Below, in pieces: positions 8,429-16,493 of a stretch of 64,000 nt of DNA. How positions within the stretch are numbered: the stretch's first letter is position 1; every line of letters begins with the position of its first letter. A program made the translations under genes and the position numbers. The DNA is from Bradyrhizobium sp. Ce-3 (GTDB lineage: Bacteria; Pseudomonadota; Alphaproteobacteria; Rhizobiales; Xanthobacteraceae), in contig NZ_BQUV01000003.1 of NCBI RefSeq assembly GCF_022835695.1, forward strand, positions 248,001 to 312,000. Reading direction: 5' to 3'. The notes below the pieces were generated by a model. The model had not been told where the DNA came from. It did no database searches and was given only the letters and a program-made list of their open reading frames with translations.

Positions 8429-9214
8429 ATGCCCAAGCTGAAGCGGACCGATCAGGACGAGCGCGCCACCGATTTCGTCGAGGCGCTCGACCGCGGTCTG
8501 CGGCTGTTGCAGGTGTTCGGCACTGTCACCGGTCCTGCAACCTTGAGCGATCTGGCGCGCGCCGCCGACCTGCCGCGCGCCACCGCGCGCCGCATCCTGT
8601 TCACGCTCGCGCATGGCGGCTTTGTCGCAACCGACGGCAAGCTGTTCACGCTGACGCCGCACGTGCTGACGCTCGCCGGCTCGTTCCTGCAATCCAACCA
8701 GGTGGTGACGGTGCTGCAGCCGGTGCTCGATCGCATCGCGACCGCAGCGCAGGAGATCGCCTCGCTGGCGCTGCTCGACGGCGACGACGTCGTATTCGTG
8801 GCGCGCTCGAGTCCGACGCGGGTGTTCTCCGCCGGGCTCGATATCGGCTACCGGCTGCCGGCGTTCTGCACTTCGGTCGGTCGCGCCATGCTCGGCCGGC
8901 TCGAGGATGCCGAGCTCGCCGCGCGGCTGAAGGCGATGCGTCGCGATCCTGTCACGCCACAGACGGTCACCGATCCCAAGAAGCTGCTCGCCACCATCGT
9001 CGCCGATCGCGCGCAGGGCTATTCGCTGGTCGACCGCGAGGCCGAACCGCATTTCCGTTCGATCTCGGTGCCGGTCCGCCGCTACGACGGCACGATCATT
9101 GCGGCCATCAACATGGGGGCGCATATCGATCGCGTTTCAGCGGCTCAGATGCTCGAAAGCTTCCTGCCGCTGCTGCGGGAGGGGGCTGATGATGTGAAGA
9201 GCAGGCTGCTTTAG
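8429..9214 (+). CDS. IclR-family transcriptional regulator
   Basis: This 261-residue protein has an N-terminal winged helix-turn-helix (LSDLARAADLPRATARRILFTL, about residues 39-60) and a C-terminal effector domain with the IclR signature region (SVGRAMLGRL near 152 and FRSISVPVRRYDGTIIAAINMG near 210). The sequence is closest in style to PcaR/PobR/PcaU regulators of aromatic catabolism. It is transcribed away from the Rieske gene and likely controls it. The next gene, boxR, converges on it with only six bases between the stops. Confidence 0.88.
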   Translation: MPKLKRTDQDERATDFVEALDRGLRLLQVFGTVTGPATLSDLARAADLPRATARRILFTLAHGGFVATDGKLFTLTPHVLTLAGSFLQSNQVVTVLQPVLDRIATAAQEIASLALLDGDDVVFVARSSPTRVFSAGLDIGYRLPAFCTSVGRAMLGRLEDAELAARLKAMRRDPVTPQTVTDPKKLLATIVADRAQGYSLVDREAEPHFRSISVPVRRYDGTIIAAINMGAHIDRVSAAQMLESFLPLLREGADDVKSRLL

Positions 9215-9220
9215 TCCGGC

Positions 9221-10129
9221 TTACAGCGCCACGCTGCGCAGCCCGAAGCTCCGCGCCTCGTTCTGCAGCACCGGCCGCACCGAATCGATCAGCCGCGCGG
9301 CGGCGGCGTCGACCGAAAGTCCGGCGGTGTCGACCACCGCGGATGCGCGGGCGTAGAGCGGCTCGCGGCTGACCAGGATGTTGCGCAATTCGGCCATCGC
9401 CGAGCGGTCGTCGGCCATCGGGCGCAGATCGCCCTGGCGGCGGACGCGGGACATGTGCTCTTCCGGCTCGGCTTTCAGCCAGATCGTGTAGAACGACGAC
9501 AGGATCAGGTCGAAGGTCAGCGCCTCTGAGACGATGCCGCCGCCGGTCGCCAGCACCATCAACTCCTTGCGCGCCAGCAGCTGCGTCAGCGCGGCCTGCT
9601 CCATGCGGCGAAAGCCTTCCTGGCCGTACAGCGCGATGATCTCGGCAACCGACAGGCCGTTTTGCGCCTCGATCTCCTTGTTGAGCTCGACGAAGCTCCA
9701 GCCGATCTTCTTCGCCAGCATTCTGCCGAGCGTGGTCTTGCCGGCGCCGCGCAGGCCGATCAGCGCGATGCCCGAGAACGAGGCGCGGCGTGGTGCCAGC
9801 GGGCTGCTGCCGGCGAGCATGTCCTTGGCCTGCGCGATCTGGCTCGGCGACGCCTTGCGCAGCAGATCGCGGATCACGGCCCAGTCCGGCACCGGCTCGC
9901 TGGAGGGGATCAGGTCCTCGAGATGCGCGCCCATCGCGCCTGCGACACGGCGCAGCAGCACGATCGAGACATTGCCTTTGCCGCTTTCGAGCTGGGCGAT
10001 GTAGCGTTCGGAAATGCCGGAGACCTTGGCGAGCACCTTGCGCGACATGCCGCGCAGCGCGCGCGTGGTGCGGACGCGCTGGCCGAGCTGCTCGAGGAAG
10101 TCGGTTTCCGGATCGTTGGCTGCGGTCAT
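9221..10129 (-). CDS. boxR: BoxR/BzdR-type regulator: XRE helix-turn-helix fused to a shikimate-kinase-like domain
   Basis: This 302-residue protein has a Cro/C1-type helix-turn-helix at about residues 19-70 (SRKVLAKVSGISERYIAQLESG), a linker, and a shikimate-kinase-like domain from about 120 with P-loop GLRGAGKTTLG. That fusion is the hallmark of BzdR and BoxR, repressors of benzoate degradation that respond to benzoyl-CoA. It is divergent from the benzoate-CoA ligase gene, as expected. Start: ATG at 10129 with AGGGA upstream; longer frames read into the promoter region. The name rests on architecture and context. Confidence 0.88.
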   Translation of the reverse strand: MTAANDPETDFLEQLGQRVRTTRALRGMSRKVLAKVSGISERYIAQLESGKGNVSIVLLRRVAGAMGAHLEDLIPSSEPVPDWAVIRDLLRKASPSQIAQAKDMLAGSSPLAPRRASFSGIALIGLRGAGKTTLGRMLAKKIGWSFVELNKEIEAQNGLSVAEIIALYGQEGFRRMEQAALTQLLARKELMVLATGGGIVSEALTFDLILSSFYTIWLKAEPEEHMSRVRRQGDLRPMADDRSAMAELRNILVSREPLYARASAVVDTAGLSVDAAAARLIDSVRPVLQNEARSFGLRSVAL

Positions 10130-10179
10130 GATCCCTGTGCGACGCGCGGTCCTGCCTGAATCAGACCGAGGTGTTAGGA

Positions 10180-10208
10180 AACATAGTGCCGATAAGGATT
10201 GACAGCAA
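10180..10208 (-). promoter_or_regulatory. Candidate boxR promoter
   Basis: On the minus strand TTGCTG (10203-10208) and TATGTT (10180-10185) are separated by 17 bases, a good sigma-70 layout, about 50 bases before the boxR ATG. A perfect TTGACA on the plus strand at 10199-10204 overlaps it and may serve the divergent bclA. Confidence 0.4.
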
Positions 10209-10229
10209 GCCAACGTGGTGGCTTTGTAT

Positions 10230-10241
10230 GAATTATAATTC
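10230..10241. promoter_or_regulatory. Perfect 12-bp palindrome upstream of bclA
   Basis: GAATTATAATTC reads identically on both strands and contains a TATAAT hexamer. It lies 53 bases before the bclA start in an otherwise GC-rich region. It could be a core promoter, an operator, or both. Confidence 0.4.
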
Positions 10242-10293
10242 TTAAATTCACAGGAGAGGGAAGCGTGGCGCGTCTGGGTCCGAGGAACGGGGC

Positions 10294-11826
10294 ATGACTT
10301 ATAACGCAGTCTCCTGGCTGCTCGACCGCAATGTCGATGAGGGCCGCGGCGACAAGGTCGTGTTCGACGACACGGTGTCGCAAATTACCTATGGCCAGTT
10401 GCAGCAGCAGACCCGCCGCGTCGGCAACATGCTGCGCCGGCTCGGCGTCCGCCGCGAGGAGCGGGTCGCCATGATCATGCTGGACACGGTCGATTTCCCG
10501 ATCGTGTTCCTCGGCGCGATCCGCGCCGGCGTGGTGCCGGTGCCGCTCAACACGCTGCTGACCGCGGAACAATACGCCTACATCCTCAGTGACTGCCGCG
10601 CGCGGGTGCTTTTCGTCTCCGAAGCGCTGCTGCCGGTCGTCAAGGACATCATCGCGCGGATGCCCGACCTCGCGCATGTCGTGGTCTCCGGCAAGGACGC
10701 GCACGGCCACAAGAAGCTGTCCGACGAGATCGCGCGCGAGAGCGATGTGTTCGCCACCGCGCCGACCCATGCCGACGAGCCGGCATTCTGGCTCTATTCG
10801 TCGGGCTCGACCGGCATGCCGAAGGGCGTGCGCCATCTGCACTCCAATCTCGCGGCGACCGCGGAGACCTATGCGAAGCAGGTGCTCGGCATCCGCGAGG
10901 ACGATGTCGGCCTGTCGGCGGCAAAGCTGTTCTTCGCCTATGGGCTCGGCAATGCGCTGACCTTCCCGATGTCGGTCGGCGCCACCACGGTGCTCAATTC
11001 GGAACGTCCGACGCCGGCGGTGATGTTCGCGCTGCTGAACAAATATCATCCCAGCATCTTCTTCGGCGTGCCGACGCTGTTCGCGGCGATGCTGAACGAC
11101 GAGGCGACCAGGGCGCAGTCCGGCGGCAGTCGCCTGCGGGTCTGCACCTCGGCCGGCGAGGCGTTGCCGGAATCGGTCGGCAATGCCTGGCGCGCGCGGT
11201 TCGGCGTCGACATTCTGGACGGCGTCGGCTCGACCGAGCTGCTGCACATCTTCCTGTCGAACGCGCCGGGCGACATCAAATACGGCTCCTCGGGGCGTCC
11301 GGTGCCCGGCTACAAGGTGCGGCTGGTCAACGAGCTCGGGGCCGACGTTGCGGATGGCGAGGTCGGCGAGCTCCTGGTCGATGCGCCCTCGGCCGGCGAG
11401 AGCTACTGGAATCAGCGCGCCAAGAGCCGCGCCACCTTCGAGGGCGCCTGGACCCGCACCGGCGACAAATACACGCGCGATGCCGACGGCCGTTACACCT
11501 TCTGCGGCCGCGCCGACGACATGTTCAAGGTGTCGGGCATCTGGGTCTCGCCGTTCGAGGTCGAGAGCGCGCTGATCACCCATCCCGCGGTGCTGGAAGC
11601 CGCCGTCGTGCCGGAAGCCGATCCGGAAGGGCTGTTGAAGCCGAAAGCCTATGTGGTGCTGCGGCCGGAGAGCTCGGCCGAAGGTCTGCACGAGGCGCTC
11701 AAGGAGCACGTCAAGCAGAAGATCGGGCCGTGGAAATATCCGCGCTGGATCGATGTCGTCGACAATCTGCCGAAGACGGCGACCGGCAAGATCCAGCGGT
11801 TCAAGTTGCGCGATGGCGCGCACTAG
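10294..11826 (+). CDS. bclA: Benzoate-CoA ligase
   Basis: This 510-residue acyl-CoA synthetase activates benzoate with ATP and CoA to benzoyl-CoA, the first step of the box pathway. Visible motifs are the AMP-binding loop YSSGSTGMPKG (about residues 168-178), the adenylate motif region GVGSTELLHIFLSN, and the C-terminal PKTATGK with the catalytic Lys near 499. Length and the N-terminal YNAVSWLLDRNVDEGRG pattern match benzoate/4-hydroxybenzoate-CoA ligases. It is divergent from boxR and leads the box gene set, which supports benzoate over related acids. Confidence 0.9.
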   Translation: MTYNAVSWLLDRNVDEGRGDKVVFDDTVSQITYGQLQQQTRRVGNMLRRLGVRREERVAMIMLDTVDFPIVFLGAIRAGVVPVPLNTLLTAEQYAYILSDCRARVLFVSEALLPVVKDIIARMPDLAHVVVSGKDAHGHKKLSDEIARESDVFATAPTHADEPAFWLYSSGSTGMPKGVRHLHSNLAATAETYAKQVLGIREDDVGLSAAKLFFAYGLGNALTFPMSVGATTVLNSERPTPAVMFALLNKYHPSIFFGVPTLFAAMLNDEATRAQSGGSRLRVCTSAGEALPESVGNAWRARFGVDILDGVGSTELLHIFLSNAPGDIKYGSSGRPVPGYKVRLVNELGADVADGEVGELLVDAPSAGESYWNQRAKSRATFEGAWTRTGDKYTRDADGRYTFCGRADDMFKVSGIWVSPFEVESALITHPAVLEAAVVPEADPEGLLKPKAYVVLRPESSAEGLHEALKEHVKQKIGPWKYPRWIDVVDNLPKTATGKIQRFKLRDGAH

Positions 11827-11835
11827 CTCCCAACA

Positions 11836-11881
11836 CGTCGTCCCGGCCTAGTGCGCAATTGCGCACTAGGCCGGGACGACG
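11836..11881. repeat. Perfect 46-bp palindrome (family A variant)
   Basis: The arms are perfectly complementary around the centre at 11858/11859 (GTGCGCAATTGCGCAC). It begins ten bases after the bclA stop. Outer ends CGTCGTCCCGG/CCGGGACGACG are those of the family A elements. As RNA it would form one long hairpin between bclA and the next gene. Confidence 0.9.
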
Positions 11882-11898
11882 ATGAGGAAGGCCCGACC

Positions 11899-12708
11899 AT
11901 GACGAACTTGAACCCCAACGGCCTCCTCACCATCGACGGCGCCGAGCTCGAATACCGCTTGATCGGCCCGTCACCCGAGTCAGCCCCGACCATCGTGATG
12001 CTGCACGAAGGCCTCGGCTGTGTCGGCCTGTGGGGCGACTTTCCCGAGAAGCTGCAGGCGGCGACCGGCGCCGGCGTGTTCGTCTATTCGCGCGCGGGTT
12101 ACGGGGCGTCCTCGCCGGCAAAGCTGCCGCGTCCGGTCGACTACATGCATCGCGAAGCACTCGACGTGCTGCCGAAGCTGCTCGACCGCATCGGCTTCCG
12201 CCGCGGCCTCTTGCTTGGTCATTCCGACGGTGCGTCGATCGCAGCGATTTATGCCGGCGCGCATCAGGATCATCGCCTGCACGGCCTTGCACTGCTCGCG
12301 CCGCACTTCATCGTCGAGGACATCTCGGTGCAATCGATCGCCGAGATCAAGACGGCATACGAGACCACCAATCTGAAAGAGAAGCTCGCGCGCTGGCACA
12401 AGGATGTCGACAACGCCTTCCGCGGCTGGAACGACGCCTGGCTCGATCCGAAATTCCGCGACTGGGATATCTCCGAGTATCTCGCCTATATCCGCGTGCC
12501 GGTGCTGATCGTGCAGGGTGCGGATGATCAATACGGCACGATGCGTCAGGTCGAGATCGCCCAGGAGGAGTGTTACTGCCCGGTCGATGTCGCCGCGATC
12601 GCCGGCGCGGGCCACTCGCCGCATCGCGAGGCGGCTGCGGTGACGCTGGAGGCGGTCACCGAATTCGCCAAGGCGGCACTGCGCGACGACCCGGCACAGG
12701 CCGCCTGA
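11899..12708 (+). CDS. Alpha/beta hydrolase of the box cluster
   Basis: This 269-residue protein has a complete catalytic triad pattern: nucleophile elbow GHSDG (Ser near residue 109), acid in VQGADDQYG, and base in AGAGHSPHREA, plus the oxyanion strand MLHEGLG. Related hydrolases are commonly found in box clusters, but their exact step is not established; hydrolysis of a pathway lactone, ester or CoA thioester is possible. Start: ATG at 11899 behind GAGGAAGG; a longer frame is an artefact of the preceding palindrome. It lies between bclA and boxC in the same direction. Confidence 0.8.
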   Translation: MTNLNPNGLLTIDGAELEYRLIGPSPESAPTIVMLHEGLGCVGLWGDFPEKLQAATGAGVFVYSRAGYGASSPAKLPRPVDYMHREALDVLPKLLDRIGFRRGLLLGHSDGASIAAIYAGAHQDHRLHGLALLAPHFIVEDISVQSIAEIKTAYETTNLKEKLARWHKDVDNAFRGWNDAWLDPKFRDWDISEYLAYIRVPVLIVQGADDQYGTMRQVEIAQEECYCPVDVAAIAGAGHSPHREAAAVTLEAVTEFAKAALRDDPAQAA

Positions 12709-12765
12709 CTTTTGGTGCCGGTCCCAGGCCATTGGCAGCGCGAGCGAATTTCCGGAACATGAAAC

Positions 12766-12825
12766 AAAATGCATGTTTTTGCGTTTTGAACTAGACCAGA
12801 TCGAAAACATGCATTATTGTGCATG
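12766..12825. promoter_or_regulatory. Candidate BoxR operator region before boxC
   Basis: Two related sites flank a possible TTGAAC -35 at 12786-12791. Site 1 is AAAATGCATGTTTT at 12766-12779. Site 2 is CATGCA-TTATTG-TGCATG at 12808-12825, which contains TGCA-N6-TGCA, the operator form described for BoxR/BzdR-type repressors. It suggests boxC-boxB have their own benzoyl-CoA-controlled promoter. Confidence 0.6.
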
Positions 12826-12884
12826 AAGACCTCGACGGCGAACCGTCAAACGAACAACAGCAAGACAACAGATAAGGGTGGCCC

Positions 12885-14573
12885 ATGGCTGGTGACGATC
12901 GCGTCCTTGCAGGCGGGGCGAAGTACATCGACTTCCAGACCAACCCGTCGCGTTACCGGCATTGGAAGCTCGACGTCGCCGGCGACGTCGCGACGCTGAC
13001 CATGGACGTCGACGAGAACGCCGGCCTGTTCGAGGGTTATCAGCTCAAGCTCAATTCCTACGACCTCGGCGTTGACATCGAGCTGGCCGATGCCGTGCAG
13101 CGGCTGCGCTTCGAGCATCCCGAGGTGAAGGTCGTGGTGATGCGTTCGGGCAAGAACCGCGTGTTCTGCGCCGGCGCCAACATCCGGATGCTGGCGGGCT
13201 CCACGCACGCCCACAAGGTCAACTTCTGCAAGTTCACCAACGAGACCCGCAACGGCCTGGAAGATTCCAGCGAGAATTCCGGCCAGAGCTTCATCACCGT
13301 CGTCAACGGCACCGCGGCCGGCGGCGGCTACGAGCTCGCGCTCGCGACCGATCACATCATGATGGCCGACGACGGCGCCGCCGCCGTTGCGCTGCCGGAG
13401 GTGCCGCTGCTCGCGGTGCTGCCGGGCACCGGCGGCCTCACGCGCGTGGTCGACAAGCGCAAGGTGCGTCGCGACCACGCCGATTTCTTCTGCACCATCG
13501 AGGAAGGCATCAAGGGCAAGCGCGCCGTGCAGTGGCGGCTGGTCGACGAGATCGCGCCGAACTCCAAGCTCGAGGGCAAGCTCGCCGAGCGCGTCAAGGA
13601 ATTCTCAGCCAGATCGAAGCGCAACGGCGAGGGCCGTGGCATCGCACTGGCGCCGCTGACGCGCACCATCGACGACAGCGCGATCCGCTACGGCTTCGTC
13701 AGCGTCGATATCGATCGCGCCGCGCGCATCGCCACCATCTCGATCAAGGCGCCGGAAACCACCGCGCCCGCCGATATCGACGGCATGGTCGCGCAAGGGC
13801 CGGCGTTCTGGCCGCTGCAGGTTGCCCGCGAGCTCGATGACGCCATCCTGCATCTGCGCATCAACGAGCTCGAGATCGCGATGCTGGTGTTCAAGAGCCA
13901 TGGCGACCGCGCCAATGTCGTGTCCTACGACGCGTTCCTGGAGGCCAACAAGGCGCACTGGCTGGTCAACGAGGTCAGGCATTACTGGAAGCGCGTGCTC
14001 AAGCGCATCGACGTCACCTCGCGCACGCTGGTGACGCTGGTCGAGCCGGGCTCCTGCTTCGTCGGCACGCTCGCCGAACTCGTGTTCGCCGCCGACCGCT
14101 CCTACATGCTGATCGGCCAGAAGCAGGGCGACAACCGCCCGCCGCCGGCGATCGAGCTGACCGCGATGAATTTCGGGCCCTATCCGATGAGCCACGGCCT
14201 GACCCGGCTGCAATCGCGCTTCCAGGCCGACCCGTCGGATCTGGAACGTGCGCAGGCCTCGATCGGCAAGGCGCTCGACGCCGAGGAGGCCGAGGAGCTC
14301 GGCCTCGTCACCTTCGCGCTCGACGACATCGACTGGGACGACGAGGTCCGCGTGTTCTTCGAGGAACGCACCTCGTTCTCGCCGGACGGTCTCACCGGCA
14401 TGGAAGCCAATCTGCGCTTCGTCGGTCCGGAGACCATGGAATCGAAGATCTTCTCGCGCCTCACCGCGTGGCAGAACTGGATCTTCCAGCGGCCCAACGC
14501 GGTCGGTGAGGACGGCGCGCTGCGCCGTTACGGCACCGGCCAGAAGGCGCAATTCGACATGACGAGGGTCTAG
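12885..14573 (+). CDS. boxC: 2,3-epoxybenzoyl-CoA dihydrolase (benzoyl-CoA-dihydrodiol lyase) BoxC
   Basis: This 562-residue crotonase-fold enzyme opens the epoxide ring of 2,3-epoxybenzoyl-CoA, giving a dehydroadipyl-CoA semialdehyde and formate. The N-terminal half has the crotonase oxyanion region NRVFCAGANIRML and NGTAAGGGYELALATDH (about residues 142-157) followed by LPEVPLLAVLPGTGGL; a second, diverged half follows. The double-length crotonase is characteristic of BoxC. Start: ATG behind AAGGG. It is followed by a repeat element and boxB. Confidence 0.93.
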   Translation: MAGDDRVLAGGAKYIDFQTNPSRYRHWKLDVAGDVATLTMDVDENAGLFEGYQLKLNSYDLGVDIELADAVQRLRFEHPEVKVVVMRSGKNRVFCAGANIRMLAGSTHAHKVNFCKFTNETRNGLEDSSENSGQSFITVVNGTAAGGGYELALATDHIMMADDGAAAVALPEVPLLAVLPGTGGLTRVVDKRKVRRDHADFFCTIEEGIKGKRAVQWRLVDEIAPNSKLEGKLAERVKEFSARSKRNGEGRGIALAPLTRTIDDSAIRYGFVSVDIDRAARIATISIKAPETTAPADIDGMVAQGPAFWPLQVARELDDAILHLRINELEIAMLVFKSHGDRANVVSYDAFLEANKAHWLVNEVRHYWKRVLKRIDVTSRTLVTLVEPGSCFVGTLAELVFAADRSYMLIGQKQGDNRPPPAIELTAMNFGPYPMSHGLTRLQSRFQADPSDLERAQASIGKALDAEEAEELGLVTFALDDIDWDDEVRVFFEERTSFSPDGLTGMEANLRFVGPETMESKIFSRLTAWQNWIFQRPNAVGEDGALRRYGTGQKAQFDMTRV

Positions 14574-14586
14574 GAGATTTCGCCGC

Positions 14587-14700
14587 CATCCTGAGGTGCG
14601 AGCCTTGCGGCGCAATTGCGCCGCTGGGCGAGCCTCGAAGGATGAATATGACCAAGCCAGCATCCTTCGAGACGCGGCGAATACGCCGCTCCTCAGGATG
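14587..14700. repeat. Family B composite repeat between boxC and boxB
   Basis: Outer ends CATCCTGAG (14587-14595) and CTCAGGATG (14692-14700) are complementary, as are internal CTCGAAGGATG and CATCCTTCGAG. GCGGCGCAATTGCGCCGC forms a near-perfect hairpin near 14608. It separates two genes whose products act in sequence. Confidence 0.8.
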
Positions 14701-14750
14701 ACGGTTGAGCAAGACGCGGTATGCGTCAAACGACACCAAGGAGCACGGCC

Positions 14751-16202
14751 ATGAACATGAACATCATGAACGTCGATTACTCGACCAAGATTCCGAACAA
14801 CGTGAATCTCGCCGAGGACCGCCAGGTGCTGAAGGCGCTGGAAGGCTGGCATCCCGGTTACATGGACTGGTGGAAGGACATGGGGCCGGATGGCTTCCAG
14901 GAATCGCTGGTCTATCTGCGCACTGCCTATTCGGTCGATCCGCGCGGCTGGGCCAAGTTCGATTACGTGCGGATGCCCGAATATCGCTGGGGCATCTTGC
15001 TCGCGCCGCAGGAAGAGAACCGCGTCATTCCGTTCGGCGAGGATTATGGCAAGCCGGCCTGGCAGGAAGTCCCCGGCGAGCATCGCGCGATGCTGCGCCG
15101 CCTGATCGTGATCCAGGGCGACACCGAGCCCGCCTCGGTCGAGCAGCAGCGCCATCTCGGCAAGACCGCGCCGTCGCTCTACGACATGCGCAACCTGTTC
15201 CAGGTCAATGTCGAGGAAGGCCGTCATCTCTGGGCGATGGTCTATTTGCTGCAGAAGTATTTCGGCCGCGACGGCCGCGAGGAAGCCGACGATTTGTTGC
15301 GCCGCCGTTCGGGCGATGCGGATAGCCCACGCATGCTCGGCGCCTTCAACGAGGCGACGCCGGACTGGCTGTCGTTCTTCATGTTCACCTACTTCACCGA
15401 CCGCGACGGCAAGATGCAGCTGCATTCGCTGGCGCAGTCGGGCTTCGATCCGCTGTCGCGCACCTGCCGCTTCATGCTGACCGAGGAAGCCCACCACATG
15501 TTCGTCGGCGAGACCGGCATCACCCGCGTCGTGCAGCGCACCTGCGATGCGATGACCGAAGCCGGCATCAAGGATCCGAACGACATCGCCAGGATCCGCG
15601 CGCTCGGCGTGATCGACCTGCCGACCATCCAGAAGAAGCTGAACCTGCACTATTCGCTGTCGCTCGATCTGTTCGGCTCCGAAGTGTCGACCAACGCGGC
15701 CAACGCCTTCAACGCCGGCATCAAGGGCCGCTACAAGGAAACCACGATCGAGGACGATCACCAGCTCAAGAGCTCGACCTATCCGGTCATGAAGCTGGTG
15801 GACGGCCAGATCAAGATGGTCGACGAGCCGGCGCTGACCGCGCTCAACATGCGACTGCGCGACGACTACACGCAGGATTGCGTCAAGGGCATGCTGCGCT
15901 GGAACAAGGTGATCTCGACATCAGGCATCGACTACAAGCTCGCGGTGCCGAGCACGGTCTTCCACCGCCAGATCGGCGAGTTCAAGGACGTCCATGCGAC
16001 GCCCGATGGCCTCTTGATCGACGACGCCACCTGGGCCAAGCGCAAGAACGACTGGCTGCCGTCGCCCGCGGACGGCGACTTCATCGCCTCGCTGATGAAG
16101 CCGGTGACCGAGCCCGGCGAGTTCGCCTCCTGGATCTCGGCGCCCAAGGTCGGCATCGACAACAAGCCTGGCGACTTCGAGTATGTGAGGATCGAGAGCT
16201 GA
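14751..16202 (+). CDS. boxB: Benzoyl-CoA 2,3-epoxidase subunit B (BoxB)
   Basis: This 483-residue protein is the diiron oxygenase component that epoxidises benzoyl-CoA with O2 and NADPH. A helical metal-binding motif EEAHHMFVGETG (Glu245, Glu246, His248, His249) is visible, as is the upstream helix QVNVEEGRHLWAMVY with an ExxH pattern. Start: ATG at 14751 preceded by AAGGAG at 14740-14745; an in-frame ATG 30 bases upstream lacks such a site. The partner reductase BoxA, an iron-sulfur flavoprotein, is not encoded in this window. Confidence 0.93.
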   Translation: MNMNIMNVDYSTKIPNNVNLAEDRQVLKALEGWHPGYMDWWKDMGPDGFQESLVYLRTAYSVDPRGWAKFDYVRMPEYRWGILLAPQEENRVIPFGEDYGKPAWQEVPGEHRAMLRRLIVIQGDTEPASVEQQRHLGKTAPSLYDMRNLFQVNVEEGRHLWAMVYLLQKYFGRDGREEADDLLRRRSGDADSPRMLGAFNEATPDWLSFFMFTYFTDRDGKMQLHSLAQSGFDPLSRTCRFMLTEEAHHMFVGETGITRVVQRTCDAMTEAGIKDPNDIARIRALGVIDLPTIQKKLNLHYSLSLDLFGSEVSTNAANAFNAGIKGRYKETTIEDDHQLKSSTYPVMKLVDGQIKMVDEPALTALNMRLRDDYTQDCVKGMLRWNKVISTSGIDYKLAVPSTVFHRQIGEFKDVHATPDGLLIDDATWAKRKNDWLPSPADGDFIASLMKPVTEPGEFASWISAPKVGIDNKPGDFEYVRIES

Positions 16203-16239
16203 GCTTCAGCTAGCAGTTCCTCTCCTCCCGGAGAGGCCG

Positions 16240-16283
16240 AAAAGGGGTGAGCCGAGAAGGTCCTGGCTTGCCCCTTTTCTTTT
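16240..16283 (+). terminator. Terminator after boxB
   Basis: AAAAGGGG (16240-16247) and CCCCTTTT (16271-16278) pair, with an inner GCC/GGC helix, and the 3' arm runs into CTTTTC. It lies 38 bases past the boxB stop. The rest of 16203-16493 shows only decayed repeat-like sequence. Confidence 0.55.
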
Positions 16284-16493
16284 CGAGAAGCGCTTCATTC
16301 CGCCTCCGCTGAAGCTTCGGCGAGCCGAGGATCAAAGCCCCGTCGAAGCCTTGGCGTAGACGGGACCGGTCGATCCAGTATCCCAGAGACGTCAGTGCTT
16401 GAATCGAGAGGCCGCGGCGTACTGGATGCCCCGGTCTAGCCGGGGCATGACAGCGGTAGAATGGCGCCGATGGTCGATCGTGGCGATAGCGTG

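Noticed and set aside
11851-11898. Earlier start of the box alpha/beta hydrolase
   Set aside because: It lies inside the 46-bp palindrome; the ATG at 11899 has its own ribosome site and gives the family length.
13605-15761. A 718-codon open frame on the minus strand across boxC and boxB
   Set aside because: It lies fully antisense to two well-supported enzymes, has a composition dominated by Arg, Ala, Gly, Asp and His, and spans the family B repeat. High GC leaves long antisense frames open by chance.
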